Source of the DNA: Paracoccaceae bacterium
GTDB taxonomy: Bacteria > Pseudomonadota > Alphaproteobacteria > Rhodobacterales > Rhodobacteraceae
Assembly (NCBI GenBank): GCA_007120685.1
Contig: SKNG01000082.1
Span: forward strand, 1-8,929
Length of the DNA: 8,929 nucleotides
Reading direction: 5' to 3'
Shown: positions 1 to 6,957 of the stretch, piece after piece
Numbering within the stretch: position 1 is the stretch's first letter
Layout of the letters: the number at the start of each line of letters is the position of its first letter
Notes under the pieces: model-generated
What the model was told of the DNA's origin: nothing
Databases searched by the model: none
The model's input: only the letters and a program-made list of their open reading frames with translations
Program-made: the position numbers and the translations under genes

Positions 1-373
1 TGCGCGTGCCGACCTCGCCATCCTCGAAATAATCGATGGAAACGCTCTGTATGGTGCCTTCGGCCGTGCCCTCCATAATGGCCTGGTCGATGTCGCCCTC
101 GTTACCCAGGCTGAAACCGGTACCTTCGACCGTGATCGTATAGACGCCCTCGTCACCGAAGAAGGGGAGGGTTCTCGGCTCGGCTAGCAGCACGATGCGG
201 TTGTCGGTGATCTCCTCCAGCGTCAGGTCAGGGCCGAAGCCGAACAGGAAAATGATGGGGTTGAAGGGCTCTAGAGGGTCATCGAATTCAAGCTGAAACT
301 CTGCCAGCGCTGCATTAAGCGTGCCGTCTTCCATAAGCTGGTCGAATTCATCGCTCCTGAACGTCTCTGGCAT
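1..373 (-). CDS. Partial CDS: N-terminus of an acidic, probably secreted protein of unknown function
   Basis: An open frame reads leftwards from ATG at 373 to the window edge with no stop (124 visible residues), so the gene is cut off. An in-frame ATG at 382 is possible, but an AGGAAGGA Shine-Dalgarno sequence abuts it directly and lies 9 nt from the ATG at 373, so 373 is preferred. The product is strongly acidic, has no signal peptide, and contains a hydrophobic stretch at about residues 39-46 (PIIFLFGF) and a beta-rich segment with VYTITVEGTGFSLG at about 77-90. I do not recognise a named domain. The composition and the divergent RTX neighbour suggest, by inference only, another type I secreted or RTX-like protein whose repeats would lie outside the window. 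Codon use is less GC-rich than in the right-hand operon: 15 of the first 35 codons end in A or T, against 5 of 35 in the TPP enzyme gene. Confidence 0.72.
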   Translation of the reverse strand, partial: MPETFRSDEFDQLMEDGTLNAALAEFQLEFDDPLEPFNPIIFLFGFGPDLTLEEITDNRIVLLAEPRTLPFFGDEGVYTITVEGTGFSLGNEGDIDQAIMEGTAEGTIQSVSIDYFEDGEVGTR

Positions 374-409
374 GACCGGCATTCCTTCCTGTTGCGCGTT
401 ATCAGCCGA

Positions 410-440
410 GGGTTGACCTGCACCTTCTGATTGTCAACCC
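410..440. promoter_or_regulatory. Perfect 8-bp inverted repeat in the divergent intergenic region
   Basis: GGGTTGAC at 410-417 is repeated as its exact reverse complement GTCAACCC at 433-440, with a 15-nt spacer. It lies 36 bp upstream of the leftward gene start. There is no T-tract on either side, so it does not look like an intrinsic terminator. Each arm carries TTGAC, which could also serve as a -35 element; on the minus strand it reads TTGACA, but no convincing -10 lies 16-18 nt further on. A dimeric regulator operator is the simplest reading, and the regulator is unknown. Confidence 0.4.
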
Positions 441-548
441 GCAGAGGCCGAATTGCGGCATAGGTTTGCCGAAAAAGTGTCTCGCAGATTCCGTTTTTGT
501 TTCAGATGCTTTGCCGCTCCGGTGCTGGCCAAAGGGCAGCCTGCGCGC

Positions 549-590
549 TTGACATGGATCAAGGCCGGTCGCGCCTGAAAGAGGGATAAT
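549..590 (+). promoter_or_regulatory. FNR/FnrL-type box and -10 element (class II promoter) for the RTX-dockerin gene
   Basis: TTGACATGGATCAA at 549-562 matches the FNR/CRP-family anaerobic box TTGAT-N4-ATCAA at nine of ten defined positions; the single change, T to C in the left half, is common in alphaproteobacterial FnrL sites. A -10-like GATAAT lies at 585-590. If it occupies -12 to -7, transcription starts at 597 and the box centre (555.5) falls at exactly -41.5, the standard position for a class II FNR-activated promoter. This gives a 64-nt leader before ATG 661. The box geometry is seen directly; the oxygen response is inferred from known FNR behaviour. Confidence 0.62.
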
Positions 591-660
591 TGACGCAAGC
601 AAGGCACCAGACGCCTATCCCGGCCCCATCCGGCGGCAAATGCAAATGGAGCAGATAAAC

Positions 661-2832
661 ATGACTTATCAGCTTTTCCCCATTGGCCCAAGCGAGACGG
701 TTCATGACGAGGTCGCTTTCGAGCAGTGGCGCGGGCAAAGCGCGGAACTGGCCGATGGTGGCGCCGTCGTGATCTGGTTCGACACCCGCGACACCAGCGA
801 CATGGGCACGTTCAGCGACAATGCGGTCATGGCCCGGCGCTATGACAGCGAGGGCAACCCGGTCGGGCCCGAGCGGATTGTCGCCGAGGTGGACAATTAC
901 CTGCGCCCGGTCGTCACAGGGCTGGAGGGCGGTGGTTACGTCATCGGCTGGCGCGGCGGCGATTTTCCGCGCTTTGCCGTCTTCGATGCCGATGACGAAC
1001 CATTGCAACAGGGCACGCTGTCCACGCCCCAGCGCGTTCACACGTTTCAGGACGGAAGCACCGGCACCGCCGACGCAAGCGCCTGGATGTCCACGGCCGG
1101 GCCTCTCTACTGGGATCTCACAAGCCTCGACAGCGGCGGTTTCGCCTTCACCTGGCAGGGGCGGAGCGAAAGCACCATGCGCATGTCCGCTGCCGACAAC
1201 AGCTTCACCCAGACCTTTGACGCGGCGGGAAACCCGCTGGGGACACCGGTGGCTCTTGGGCCCTGGGCCGGTGTCGGCGGCGGCAGCCACGCCATCACGA
1301 CACTCGGCGGCGCCATGCTCGAAGACGGGCAATACGCCCTTTTGATCAGTCTACCGCCGGACGAGACCGAGCGTGACCAGACCAGCGCTGCGGTGCGCGT
1401 GTTCAACGAGGATGGCTGGCCAGCTGGCGATCCTGTTCTGCTCGACCCGGACACGCCCGGCAATCAGTATCCCCGCGACATCGTCACCCTTGCCGATGGC
1501 AGCCTGCTGGCGGCCTGGTACACCTCGGCCTCGGCGGATGATGGCGGCGGTGCCAAGCTGCGGCGGCTGGATGGGGACGGCACGCCACTGGACGCAGGCA
1601 CCCGGATCGAGGGCGGCAGCACCGGCAACACCTGGGTTACTCCGATGGAGGACGGTGGCTGGCTGGTATCCTGGCATATGCCCACATCAGCAGGGCGGGG
1701 CTTTGATCAACGCGCGCAACGCTACGATGCCGAAGGCAATACTGTTGGCGAGGTCACTCAGATCGCCTCTGTCCGCACTGATCCTGACCGAACCGATTTC
1801 GGTTTTTCGGGGTTTGCCGATCCCGGTGACTTTATCGCGCTGGAAGGCGGCCCGCTGCTTGGTCTTTTCAACGGTTTTGTCTTCGAGCGCGGCGAGGAAG
1901 GACTGTTGCGCGACGATCACGACGTCTTCATCCGGCCCTTCGCGCCCGAGGTTCTGGGCAGCGGCGGCGACGTTGTGCTGGAAGCCGGCGCAATCGGCAC
2001 CGCGCTTTTCGGGCTGGAGGGCAATGACACGCTGATCGGGGGCCCCGGCGACGATTTTCTGGTCGGTGGGCCGGGCGATGACCTGCTGCTGGGCGGCGAG
2101 GGCATCAACATGGCGGTGTTTTCCGGCCGCCCGGCGGATTACGACATCGCCCGGGGGCCGGATGGCCAGCTGATCGTCACCGACCTGCGCGATGGCAGCC
2201 CCGACGGCACCGACACGCTGGAAAACATCGCCCTGCTGCAGTTTGCCGGGCGTGGCGCGTTCGACCGCGAGATCGTCGCGGTGGCCGATCTGGAACTCGA
2301 CGCCACGATGACCGGGCAGGTGACCGGCCCGCAGGGCCAGCCGATGGTCGGCGTCATGCTGACGCTCAGCGCCGAGGGCTGGCCGGACCAGACCGCGAGC
2401 AGCGATGCCGGCGGCGGTTTCACCGTAACCATGGCCGAGGGCGTGGGCGGCCGGCTGGATGCTGCGCATGATTATGACCCTGCCAGCGACGGAACCATCA
2501 CCGCCGGCGATGCGCTGGATGCGCTGCGCATCGCGGTGGGGTTGCAGCCTTCCTTCGGCCCGGCGCAGGCGCAGAACTACATCGCCGCCGATTTCAACGG
2601 CGACGGGCGGGTGACGGCCGGCGATGCGCTGGACATTCTGCGCGTGGCGGTGGGGCTGGAGGCCGAGCACGCGCCACGCTGGGTGTTTCTGGACAGCGCG
2701 ACCGACTGGGACGGCGTGGTTCAGGGCGGGCAGATCGACTATCAGCCGGGCATCGCCTTCGGACCACTGGCCGGCGAGACGGAGATGGGCCTGACCGGCA
2801 TCCTGATCGGAAGCCTGACCGAGGTGGTCTAG
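661..2832 (+). CDS. Secreted RTX calcium-binding protein with propeller-like repeats and tandem dockerin
   Basis: The product has 723 residues from ATG 661, chosen because GGAG (648-651) lies 9 nt upstream; ATG 640 would add seven residues without a good ribosome site. There is no N-terminal signal peptide. Six [L/M]x(D/G)GG-x4-W-like motifs near residues 30, 88, 156, 220, 277 and 329, most followed by a D-x-(E/A/D)-G-N-P-type turn, suggest a beta-propeller. RTX nonapeptides (GNDTLIGG, GPGDDFLVGG, GPGDDLLLGG) span about 451-487. A carboxypeptidase-regulatory-like segment covers about 550-593. Two dockerin-like EF-hand repeats follow: D606 to about 629 (first loop weaker, A608 in place of Asn) and D644-F-N646-G-D648-G to D655, each followed by a nearly identical GDALD-x-LR-x-AVGL helix. 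The C-terminus ends in small, acidic and hydrophobic residues (GSLTEVV), compatible with a type I secretion signal. The cargo role is unknown; calcium-dependent surface or extracellular binding is inferred. Confidence 0.85.
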   Translation: MTYQLFPIGPSETVHDEVAFEQWRGQSAELADGGAVVIWFDTRDTSDMGTFSDNAVMARRYDSEGNPVGPERIVAEVDNYLRPVVTGLEGGGYVIGWRGGDFPRFAVFDADDEPLQQGTLSTPQRVHTFQDGSTGTADASAWMSTAGPLYWDLTSLDSGGFAFTWQGRSESTMRMSAADNSFTQTFDAAGNPLGTPVALGPWAGVGGGSHAITTLGGAMLEDGQYALLISLPPDETERDQTSAAVRVFNEDGWPAGDPVLLDPDTPGNQYPRDIVTLADGSLLAAWYTSASADDGGGAKLRRLDGDGTPLDAGTRIEGGSTGNTWVTPMEDGGWLVSWHMPTSAGRGFDQRAQRYDAEGNTVGEVTQIASVRTDPDRTDFGFSGFADPGDFIALEGGPLLGLFNGFVFERGEEGLLRDDHDVFIRPFAPEVLGSGGDVVLEAGAIGTALFGLEGNDTLIGGPGDDFLVGGPGDDLLLGGEGINMAVFSGRPADYDIARGPDGQLIVTDLRDGSPDGTDTLENIALLQFAGRGAFDREIVAVADLELDATMTGQVTGPQGQPMVGVMLTLSAEGWPDQTASSDAGGGFTVTMAEGVGGRLDAAHDYDPASDGTITAGDALDALRIAVGLQPSFGPAQAQNYIAADFNGDGRVTAGDALDILRVAVGLEAEHAPRWVFLDSATDWDGVVQGGQIDYQPGIAFGPLAGETEMGLTGILIGSLTEVV

Positions 2833-3092
2833 AAGGCTGCTGAAGAAGGAAAACGAGCTGTGCCCGCAAGGAAACTGTTCCTCTCCCTCCTTATCGATCT
2901 GAAAAGAAGGGCGGCGCCCGAAGGCCCGGACGCCAACTACCCTGTAGCCCGGATCAGACAGCCCCGCGCAGCAGCCGGTCGCCAGCAGTGGGATCGTGGT
3001 CAGGGCAAAAGCGCGCGGTTAGGAAAGCACTCTGAAGCACCTGGAGGCTGCCCTTTCCCTGCCCGGTGTGGGTGGCGGGGGCGTTCGGGGCG
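2833..3092. other. Convergent intergenic gap, no convincing gene
   Basis: These 260 bases separate two convergent genes. Short open frames here lack ribosome sites and look like chance readings in GC-rich DNA. The bases just after the RTX stop (GGCTGCTGAAGAAGG, 2835-2849) vaguely recall ends of some insertion sequences, but no matching inverted copy or transposase fragment was found. The gap marks the boundary between the exported-protein module and the catabolic locus. Confidence 0.5.
2913..2934. terminator. Weak candidate hairpin between convergent genes
   Basis: GGCG (2913-2916) pairs with CGCC (2931-2934), and CCG (2918-2920) with CGG (2927-2929), separated by one C-A mismatch and closed by a six-base loop. 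It begins about 80 nt after the RTX-dockerin stop. No T-run follows in either direction, so intrinsic termination is doubtful. It may only stabilise the 3' end, or be chance in GC-rich DNA. Confidence 0.2.
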
Positions 3093-3791
3093 TCACAGAT
3101 GCCGGGTAGCGCCCCCGTCCACGCGCAGGCTCTGGCCGGTGACATAGCTGGAATCGTCGGTCAGCAGAAAGGCCGCGGCCTTTGCCTGTTCCTCGACCCG
3201 GGCGATCCGGCCCAGCGCCGCCTTGTCTGCATGCTTGCCCACGTCCAGGCTGTCGGTAAAGCCCGGCAACAGGCAGTTCATGCGGATATTGGCCTTGCCA
3301 TAGCGGTCCGACACCAGTTTCGAGAAGGCCGACACCCCCACGCGGTAGACGCTGGAGGTGGGAAACAGCAGGCTGGGCTCCATCGCCGAATAGCTGGTGA
3401 TCACCACGATGGACCCGCCGCCCTGCTTTTCCATCTCCGGCACCACGCGCTGCACCGTCTCGATCACCGGGCGCAGAACCAGCGCATGGCCGCGGTCCCA
3501 TTCGGCCAGCGGGATCTCCAGCAGATCGCCCTTCGGCGGGCTGCCGACATGGATGAGCACCGCATCGATGCGCCCATAGGTCCGCAACGTCAGATCGATC
3601 AGCGCGTGCAGATCCTCCAGCAACTCGGCCCGGCCGCGATGGGCCACGCCGCCCAGTTCGGCCGCCAGCGCCTCGCAGGAGGTCGAGGGCGACATCAGCG
3701 CCAGCCGATAGCCGCGCGCATGCATCTCGCGCGCGATGGCCGCGCCCATGCCGCGCCCGCCGCCGATGATCATGCAGGTCTTCTCGCCCAT
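3093..3791 (-). CDS. SDR-family oxidoreductase with an atypical catalytic motif
   Basis: The product has 232 residues, close to the usual classical SDR length of about 250. ATG 3791 is preceded by AGGGAG at a 6-nt spacing. A glycine-rich cofactor loop is present at G10-G-G-R-G-M-G16, in the usual TGxxxGxG place but with Ile for Thr. H81-V-G83 stands where NAG is usual. S133 fits the catalytic serine and Y149 the catalytic tyrosine, but the residue four after it is V153 rather than lysine (Y-R-V-G-V). The LLPGFTD (174-180) and YVTGQSLRVDGG (216-227) motifs are well kept, so the fold is sound and there is no frameshift. It is divergent from the TPP enzyme gene with a 163-bp shared upstream region, so co-regulation is likely. 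Expected activity is NAD(P)-dependent oxidation or reduction of a carbonyl or alcohol in the same pathway. The missing lysine leaves open a non-classical or non-catalytic role. Confidence 0.87.
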   Translation of the reverse strand: MGEKTCMIIGGGRGMGAAIAREMHARGYRLALMSPSTSCEALAAELGGVAHRGRAELLEDLHALIDLTLRTYGRIDAVLIHVGSPPKGDLLEIPLAEWDRGHALVLRPVIETVQRVVPEMEKQGGGSIVVITSYSAMEPSLLFPTSSVYRVGVSAFSKLVSDRYGKANIRMNCLLPGFTDSLDVGKHADKAALGRIARVEEQAKAAAFLLTDDSSYVTGQSLRVDGGATRHL

Positions 3792-3909
3792 CCCCGTCTC
3801 CCTTGCCCGTGCGATATGCCGGCGTCAGGATCACGGCGCCCGCTCGGCAAGTCAAGCGCGCCCCGCCGCCGCCCTGCGCCCCCATCTTGCGCCTTCCGGC
3901 GTTTGCTGC

Positions 3910-3932
3910 TTGCATGCCAGTCTGCATGACAA
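3910..3932. promoter_or_regulatory. Candidate operator dyad upstream of the TPP enzyme gene
   Basis: CATGC (3913-3917) and GCATG (3924-3928) form an exact inverted repeat around a 6-nt centre. It extends outward to TTG (3910-3912) and CAA (3930-3932) with one extra A. It sits 22 bp before the chosen start at 3955, in the region shared with the divergent SDR gene. The layout would suit a dimeric repressor such as a GntR-type catabolic regulator, but no regulator gene is in the window and no strong promoter hexamers are visible. Confidence is low. Confidence 0.28.
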
Positions 3933-3954
3933 TGGGTCGGCGATGGGGGCAGAG

Positions 3955-5673
3955 ATGGCGGACGGGGCGAATACCAACAGCCTGAACGGGGCCGAGGCGC
4001 TGGTGCGTATGCTGCAGGCCCATGGCGTGCGCCATGTCTTCGGCCTGTGCGGCGATACCGGGCTGCCCTTTTATGACGCCATGCGCGGGCTGGACCACGG
4101 CATGACCCATGTGCTGACGCGTGACGAACGCTCGGCCACCTACATGGCCGATGGCTATGCCCGCGTCACCGGCCGGGTGGGCGTGTGCGAGGGGCCATCG
4201 GGCGGCGGGGCGACCTATATCCTGCCGGGGCTGATCGAGGCCTCCGAAAGCTCGATCCCGGTGCTGGCCATCACCACCGACATCTCGGTCGCCAGCTACG
4301 GCAAGTTCCCCCTGACCGAGGTCGATCAGGACGCGCTGATGCGCCCGCTGACGAAGTGGAACACGGTGATCCGTCGCGCCGATCATGTGCCGCGCATGGT
4401 GCGCGCGGCGTTTCGCGCCATGACCACGGGCCGGCCGGGCGCCGCGCATCTGGGCCTGCCCTATGACGTGCAGTATGACGCCGTCGATCCCGCCGATATC
4501 TGGGCCGACGAGCGGCTGGGCGAATACCCTGCCTACCCGCAGGCGCCCCAGCCCGGCGCGGCCGAGGCGGCGCTCGACGCGATCCTTTCGGCGCGCAAGC
4601 CGCTGATCGTCTGCGGGGGCGGCGTGGTGATCGCGGGCGCGATGGACGTGCTGGAACGGATCGCCGCACGGCTGGACATTCCGGTGGCGACCTCGATCTC
4701 CGGCCAGGGGTCGCTGGCGGAAACGCATCCCTGCTGCGTGGGTGTCGTGGGCTCGAACGGCGGCACGGATCAGACATGGGAGGCGATGACCGGCGCCGAT
4801 CTGGTGGTCTTCATGGGCTGCCGCGCGGGATCCACCACCACCGCCCGGTGGGAGGCGCCGGGCCCGGCCACGCGCGTGGTGCATTTCGACAGCGACCCGA
4901 TGGTGCCGGGCGCGAACTACCCGGCCGAGGTGGTGGTGCTGGGCGACCTGCGCCTGGCGCTGGAACAGCTTGAAGCCGCGATTGACGCGCGCGAAGGGGT
5001 GGTCTCGCGCCCCCTGCCCCGGTTCGGCGGCACCGCCATGGTCGCCGATATCCGCGCACGGAAATTCGCGGGCTTTCAGGCGCTTGCCAGTGCCGGCGAA
5101 ACCCCCATCCGCCCCGAACAGGTGGTCGCCAGCCTGCAGACCCTTCTGCCCGAGGACGCCACGCTGGTATCCGACCCCGGCACGACCTGCCCTTATCTCT
5201 CGGCCTATTTCACCCTACCGCGCGCGGGGCGGCATTTCATCACCAACCGGGCGCATGGTGCGCTGGGCTATTCCATGGCCGCGGCGCTGGGGGCCTGGTA
5301 CGGGCGGCCGGACCGAAAGGTGGTGGCGCTGATGGGCGACGGCTCTTTCGGCTTTACGGTGGGCGAGCTGGAAACCGTCTGCCGCGCCCGCGCGCCGATC
5401 ACCTTTGTCGTGATGTCCAACGCCGCCTTCGGCTGGATCAAGGCCAGCCAGAAGGCCGACAAGGGCGCGCGCTATTACAACGTGGATTTCGGCCGCACCG
5501 ACCATGCAGCCATTGCCGCCGCCTATGGGCTGCCCTCCTGGCGGGTGACGGACCCGGGCGAACTGGACGCCGCCCTGCGCGCGGCGCTGGCGGTGGACGG
5601 GCCGACGCTGGTCGATATCGTCGCCCAGCCGCTGGAAGAGGCCGCGGCGCCGGTGCGCCGCTGGATGGGATAG
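3955..5673 (+). CDS. Thiamine pyrophosphate-dependent enzyme, acetolactate synthase-like superfamily
   Basis: The product has 572 residues from ATG 3955, a normal length for the POX/AHAS/decarboxylase superfamily. That start has a GGGGG run five bases upstream; in-frame ATG 3943 is possible. The N-terminal pyrimidine-binding domain (about 8-175) carries E58 in T-R-D-E-R-S-A, the glutamate that activates TPP. A central domain (about 200-330) follows, then the C-terminal pyrophosphate-binding domain with G461-D-G463 and N489, 27 residues after D462, as Mg-TPP ligands; the usual NN is SN here. By eye, T121 in GKFPLTEVD takes the place of the Gln in the FQE motif of true acetolactate synthases, which argues against branched-chain amino acid synthesis. 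Expected chemistry is decarboxylation of, or carboligation from, a 2-oxo acid. The FAD dehydrogenase gene begins 6 nt downstream, so the two probably act in sequence. The substrate is unknown. Confidence 0.9.
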   Translation: MADGANTNSLNGAEALVRMLQAHGVRHVFGLCGDTGLPFYDAMRGLDHGMTHVLTRDERSATYMADGYARVTGRVGVCEGPSGGGATYILPGLIEASESSIPVLAITTDISVASYGKFPLTEVDQDALMRPLTKWNTVIRRADHVPRMVRAAFRAMTTGRPGAAHLGLPYDVQYDAVDPADIWADERLGEYPAYPQAPQPGAAEAALDAILSARKPLIVCGGGVVIAGAMDVLERIAARLDIPVATSISGQGSLAETHPCCVGVVGSNGGTDQTWEAMTGADLVVFMGCRAGSTTTARWEAPGPATRVVHFDSDPMVPGANYPAEVVVLGDLRLALEQLEAAIDAREGVVSRPLPRFGGTAMVADIRARKFAGFQALASAGETPIRPEQVVASLQTLLPEDATLVSDPGTTCPYLSAYFTLPRAGRHFITNRAHGALGYSMAAALGAWYGRPDRKVVALMGDGSFGFTVGELETVCRARAPITFVVMSNAAFGWIKASQKADKGARYYNVDFGRTDHAAIAAAYGLPSWRVTDPGELDAALRAALAVDGPTLVDIVAQPLEEAAAPVRRWMG

Positions 5674-5679
5674 GCGAGC

Positions 5680-6924
5680 ATGGCAGCGCGTCATGTGGTG
5701 GTGGTGGGCGCCGGGATCGTCGGCGCGTCGGCGGGGATCTGGCTGCGCCGCGCGGGCGTCGAGGTCACGCTGGTGGACCGTGCGGCACCGGGCACGGGCA
5801 CCTCGCACGGCAATGCCGGAGTGCTGGCGGCCTGTTCGATGGTGCCGGTGACCGCGCCCCGGCTGATCCGCCGCGCGCCGGGGATGCTGCTGAACCGGGA
5901 CTTCCCGCTGTTCATGCGCTGGGCCTATCTGCCGCGCATCGCAGGCTGGCTGATGCGCTATCTCTCGCATGCCAATGACACCGACACCCGTCGCATCGCC
6001 CGCGCCCTGACGCCGCTGGTGGCGACCAGCCTGGCCGAACACCGCGCGCTGGCCACCGGCACGCCGGCCGAGGCGCTGCTCAGAGCATCCGACTACGCCT
6101 TTGCCTATGCCGACCGCGCGGCGTATCAGGCCGACGCCTACACCTGGTCCCTGCGCGCCGAGGCAGGCTTTCACCCCGTCCTGCACGAAGGCCCCGCCGC
6201 GCGAGAGCGGGAGCCCGCGCTGGGCGACGGCATCGGCTGTCTGGCCACGGTTTCGGACCACGGCTTCGTGCGCGACCCCGGCGACTATGTCGCGCTTCTG
6301 GCGCAGGCCTTCACCGGGATGGGCGGGCGCATCGTCACCGCCGCCGTGCGCGATTTCCAGATCGAGGACGGCCGGTTCCGTGCCGTCGATACAGAGGCCG
6401 GGCGCCTGGACGCGGATGCCTGCGTGCTGTCCACCGGGGTCTGGTCGAAGCCGCTGATGGGCAAGCTGGGCGTGCGCGTGCCGCTGGAAAGCGAGCGCGG
6501 CTATCACATCATCTTCAAGGACGCGCAGGGCGGGCCGTCGCTGCCGGTGATGGTGGCCAGCGGCAAGTTCGTCGCCACGCCGATGGCGCAGGGGCTGCGC
6601 TGCGCCGGGATCGTCGAATTCGGCGGGCTGGAGGCCGGCCCCTCGCGCGATCCGCTGGCGCTGCTGCGCCGGCAGGTGCGCATGGCCTTTCCCGGCCTTA
6701 GCGCGGGCGAGGAGGTCGAATGGCTGGGCCACCGCCCCGCGCCGGCCGACAGCCTGCCGCTGATCGGCGAGGTGGGCGCCAGCGCGGTCTTCGCGGCCTT
6801 CGGGCATCACCATATCGGGCTGACGGCGGGGCCGGTCACGGGGCGGCTGATCGCCGACATGCTGACCGGCCGCCCCCCGGCGGTGGACCCGGCGCCTTAC
6901 GCGCCGGACCGCTTCCGGCGCTGA
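5680..6924 (+). CDS. DadA-like FAD-dependent amine/D-amino-acid dehydrogenase (DAO family)
   Basis: The product has 414 residues, typical of DadA-like DAO proteins. The FAD Rossmann motif is G10-A-G-I-V-G15, with the ribose-binding acid D33 ending the second strand (VTLVD). The GTGTSHGNAGVL segment at 38-49 matches the flavin-contacting S-x-A/G-N-A-G region of the family. The C-terminal GHHHIGLTAGPVTG at 375-388 is the conserved FAD-closing motif. No signal peptide or transmembrane segment is seen, so it is probably cytoplasmic or peripheral to the inner membrane. ATG lies 6 nt after the preceding stop, with AGGCGAG spanning the junction, so translational coupling with the TPP enzyme is likely. 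Family chemistry is oxidation of a C-N bond, releasing a 2-oxo acid or aldehyde plus ammonia or an amine; the substrate cannot be told from sequence. Sarcosine or glycine oxidase-like activities are alternatives. Confidence 0.88.
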   Translation: MAARHVVVVGAGIVGASAGIWLRRAGVEVTLVDRAAPGTGTSHGNAGVLAACSMVPVTAPRLIRRAPGMLLNRDFPLFMRWAYLPRIAGWLMRYLSHANDTDTRRIARALTPLVATSLAEHRALATGTPAEALLRASDYAFAYADRAAYQADAYTWSLRAEAGFHPVLHEGPAAREREPALGDGIGCLATVSDHGFVRDPGDYVALLAQAFTGMGGRIVTAAVRDFQIEDGRFRAVDTEAGRLDADACVLSTGVWSKPLMGKLGVRVPLESERGYHIIFKDAQGGPSLPVMVASGKFVATPMAQGLRCAGIVEFGGLEAGPSRDPLALLRRQVRMAFPGLSAGEEVEWLGHRPAPADSLPLIGEVGASAVFAAFGHHHIGLTAGPVTGRLIADMLTGRPPAVDPAPYAPDRFRR

Positions 6925-6936
6925 AACAGGCAGCGC

Positions 6937-6957
6937 AGCGGGTGCCGCATGCCCGCT
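6937..6957 (+). other. Intercistronic hairpin before the receptor gene
   Basis: AGCGGG (6937-6942) pairs with CCCGCT (6952-6957); two further G-U pairs would shorten the loop to five bases. It lies 12 nt after the FAD dehydrogenase stop and about 97 nt before the receptor start. No T-tract follows. It may protect the 3' end of the upstream message or partly terminate it, giving the receptor gene room for its own promoter in the 129-bp gap. No clear promoter was found there. Confidence 0.35.

Noticed and set aside
402..691. Short minus-strand open frames in the divergent intergenic region
   Set aside because: They cover the FNR-type promoter, have no convincing ribosome site and show no recognisable protein features.
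2835..2849. GGCTGCTGAAGAAGG resembling an insertion sequence end
   Set aside because: No inverted partner, target duplication or transposase remnant was found nearby; the likeness is from memory and weak.
2860..3147. A 95-codon plus-strand open frame in the convergent gap
   Set aside because: It runs into the 3' end of the SDR gene in antisense, is basic and low in complexity and has no clear ribosome site.
3736..3954. In-frame upstream extension of the TPP enzyme (start at 3736)
   Set aside because: It would overlap the start of the divergent SDR gene in antisense, lacks a ribosome site and adds residues with no family counterpart.
3019..4884. Long minus-strand open frame of 621 codons
   Set aside because: It lies antisense to the TPP enzyme gene and out of frame over the SDR gene; its product is rich in Arg, His, Gly and Ala, typical of a shadow frame in GC-rich DNA.
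5215..6813. Long minus-strand open frame of 532 codons
   Set aside because: It is antisense to the FAD dehydrogenase and TPP enzyme genes, both well supported by motifs; no domain is recognisable in it.
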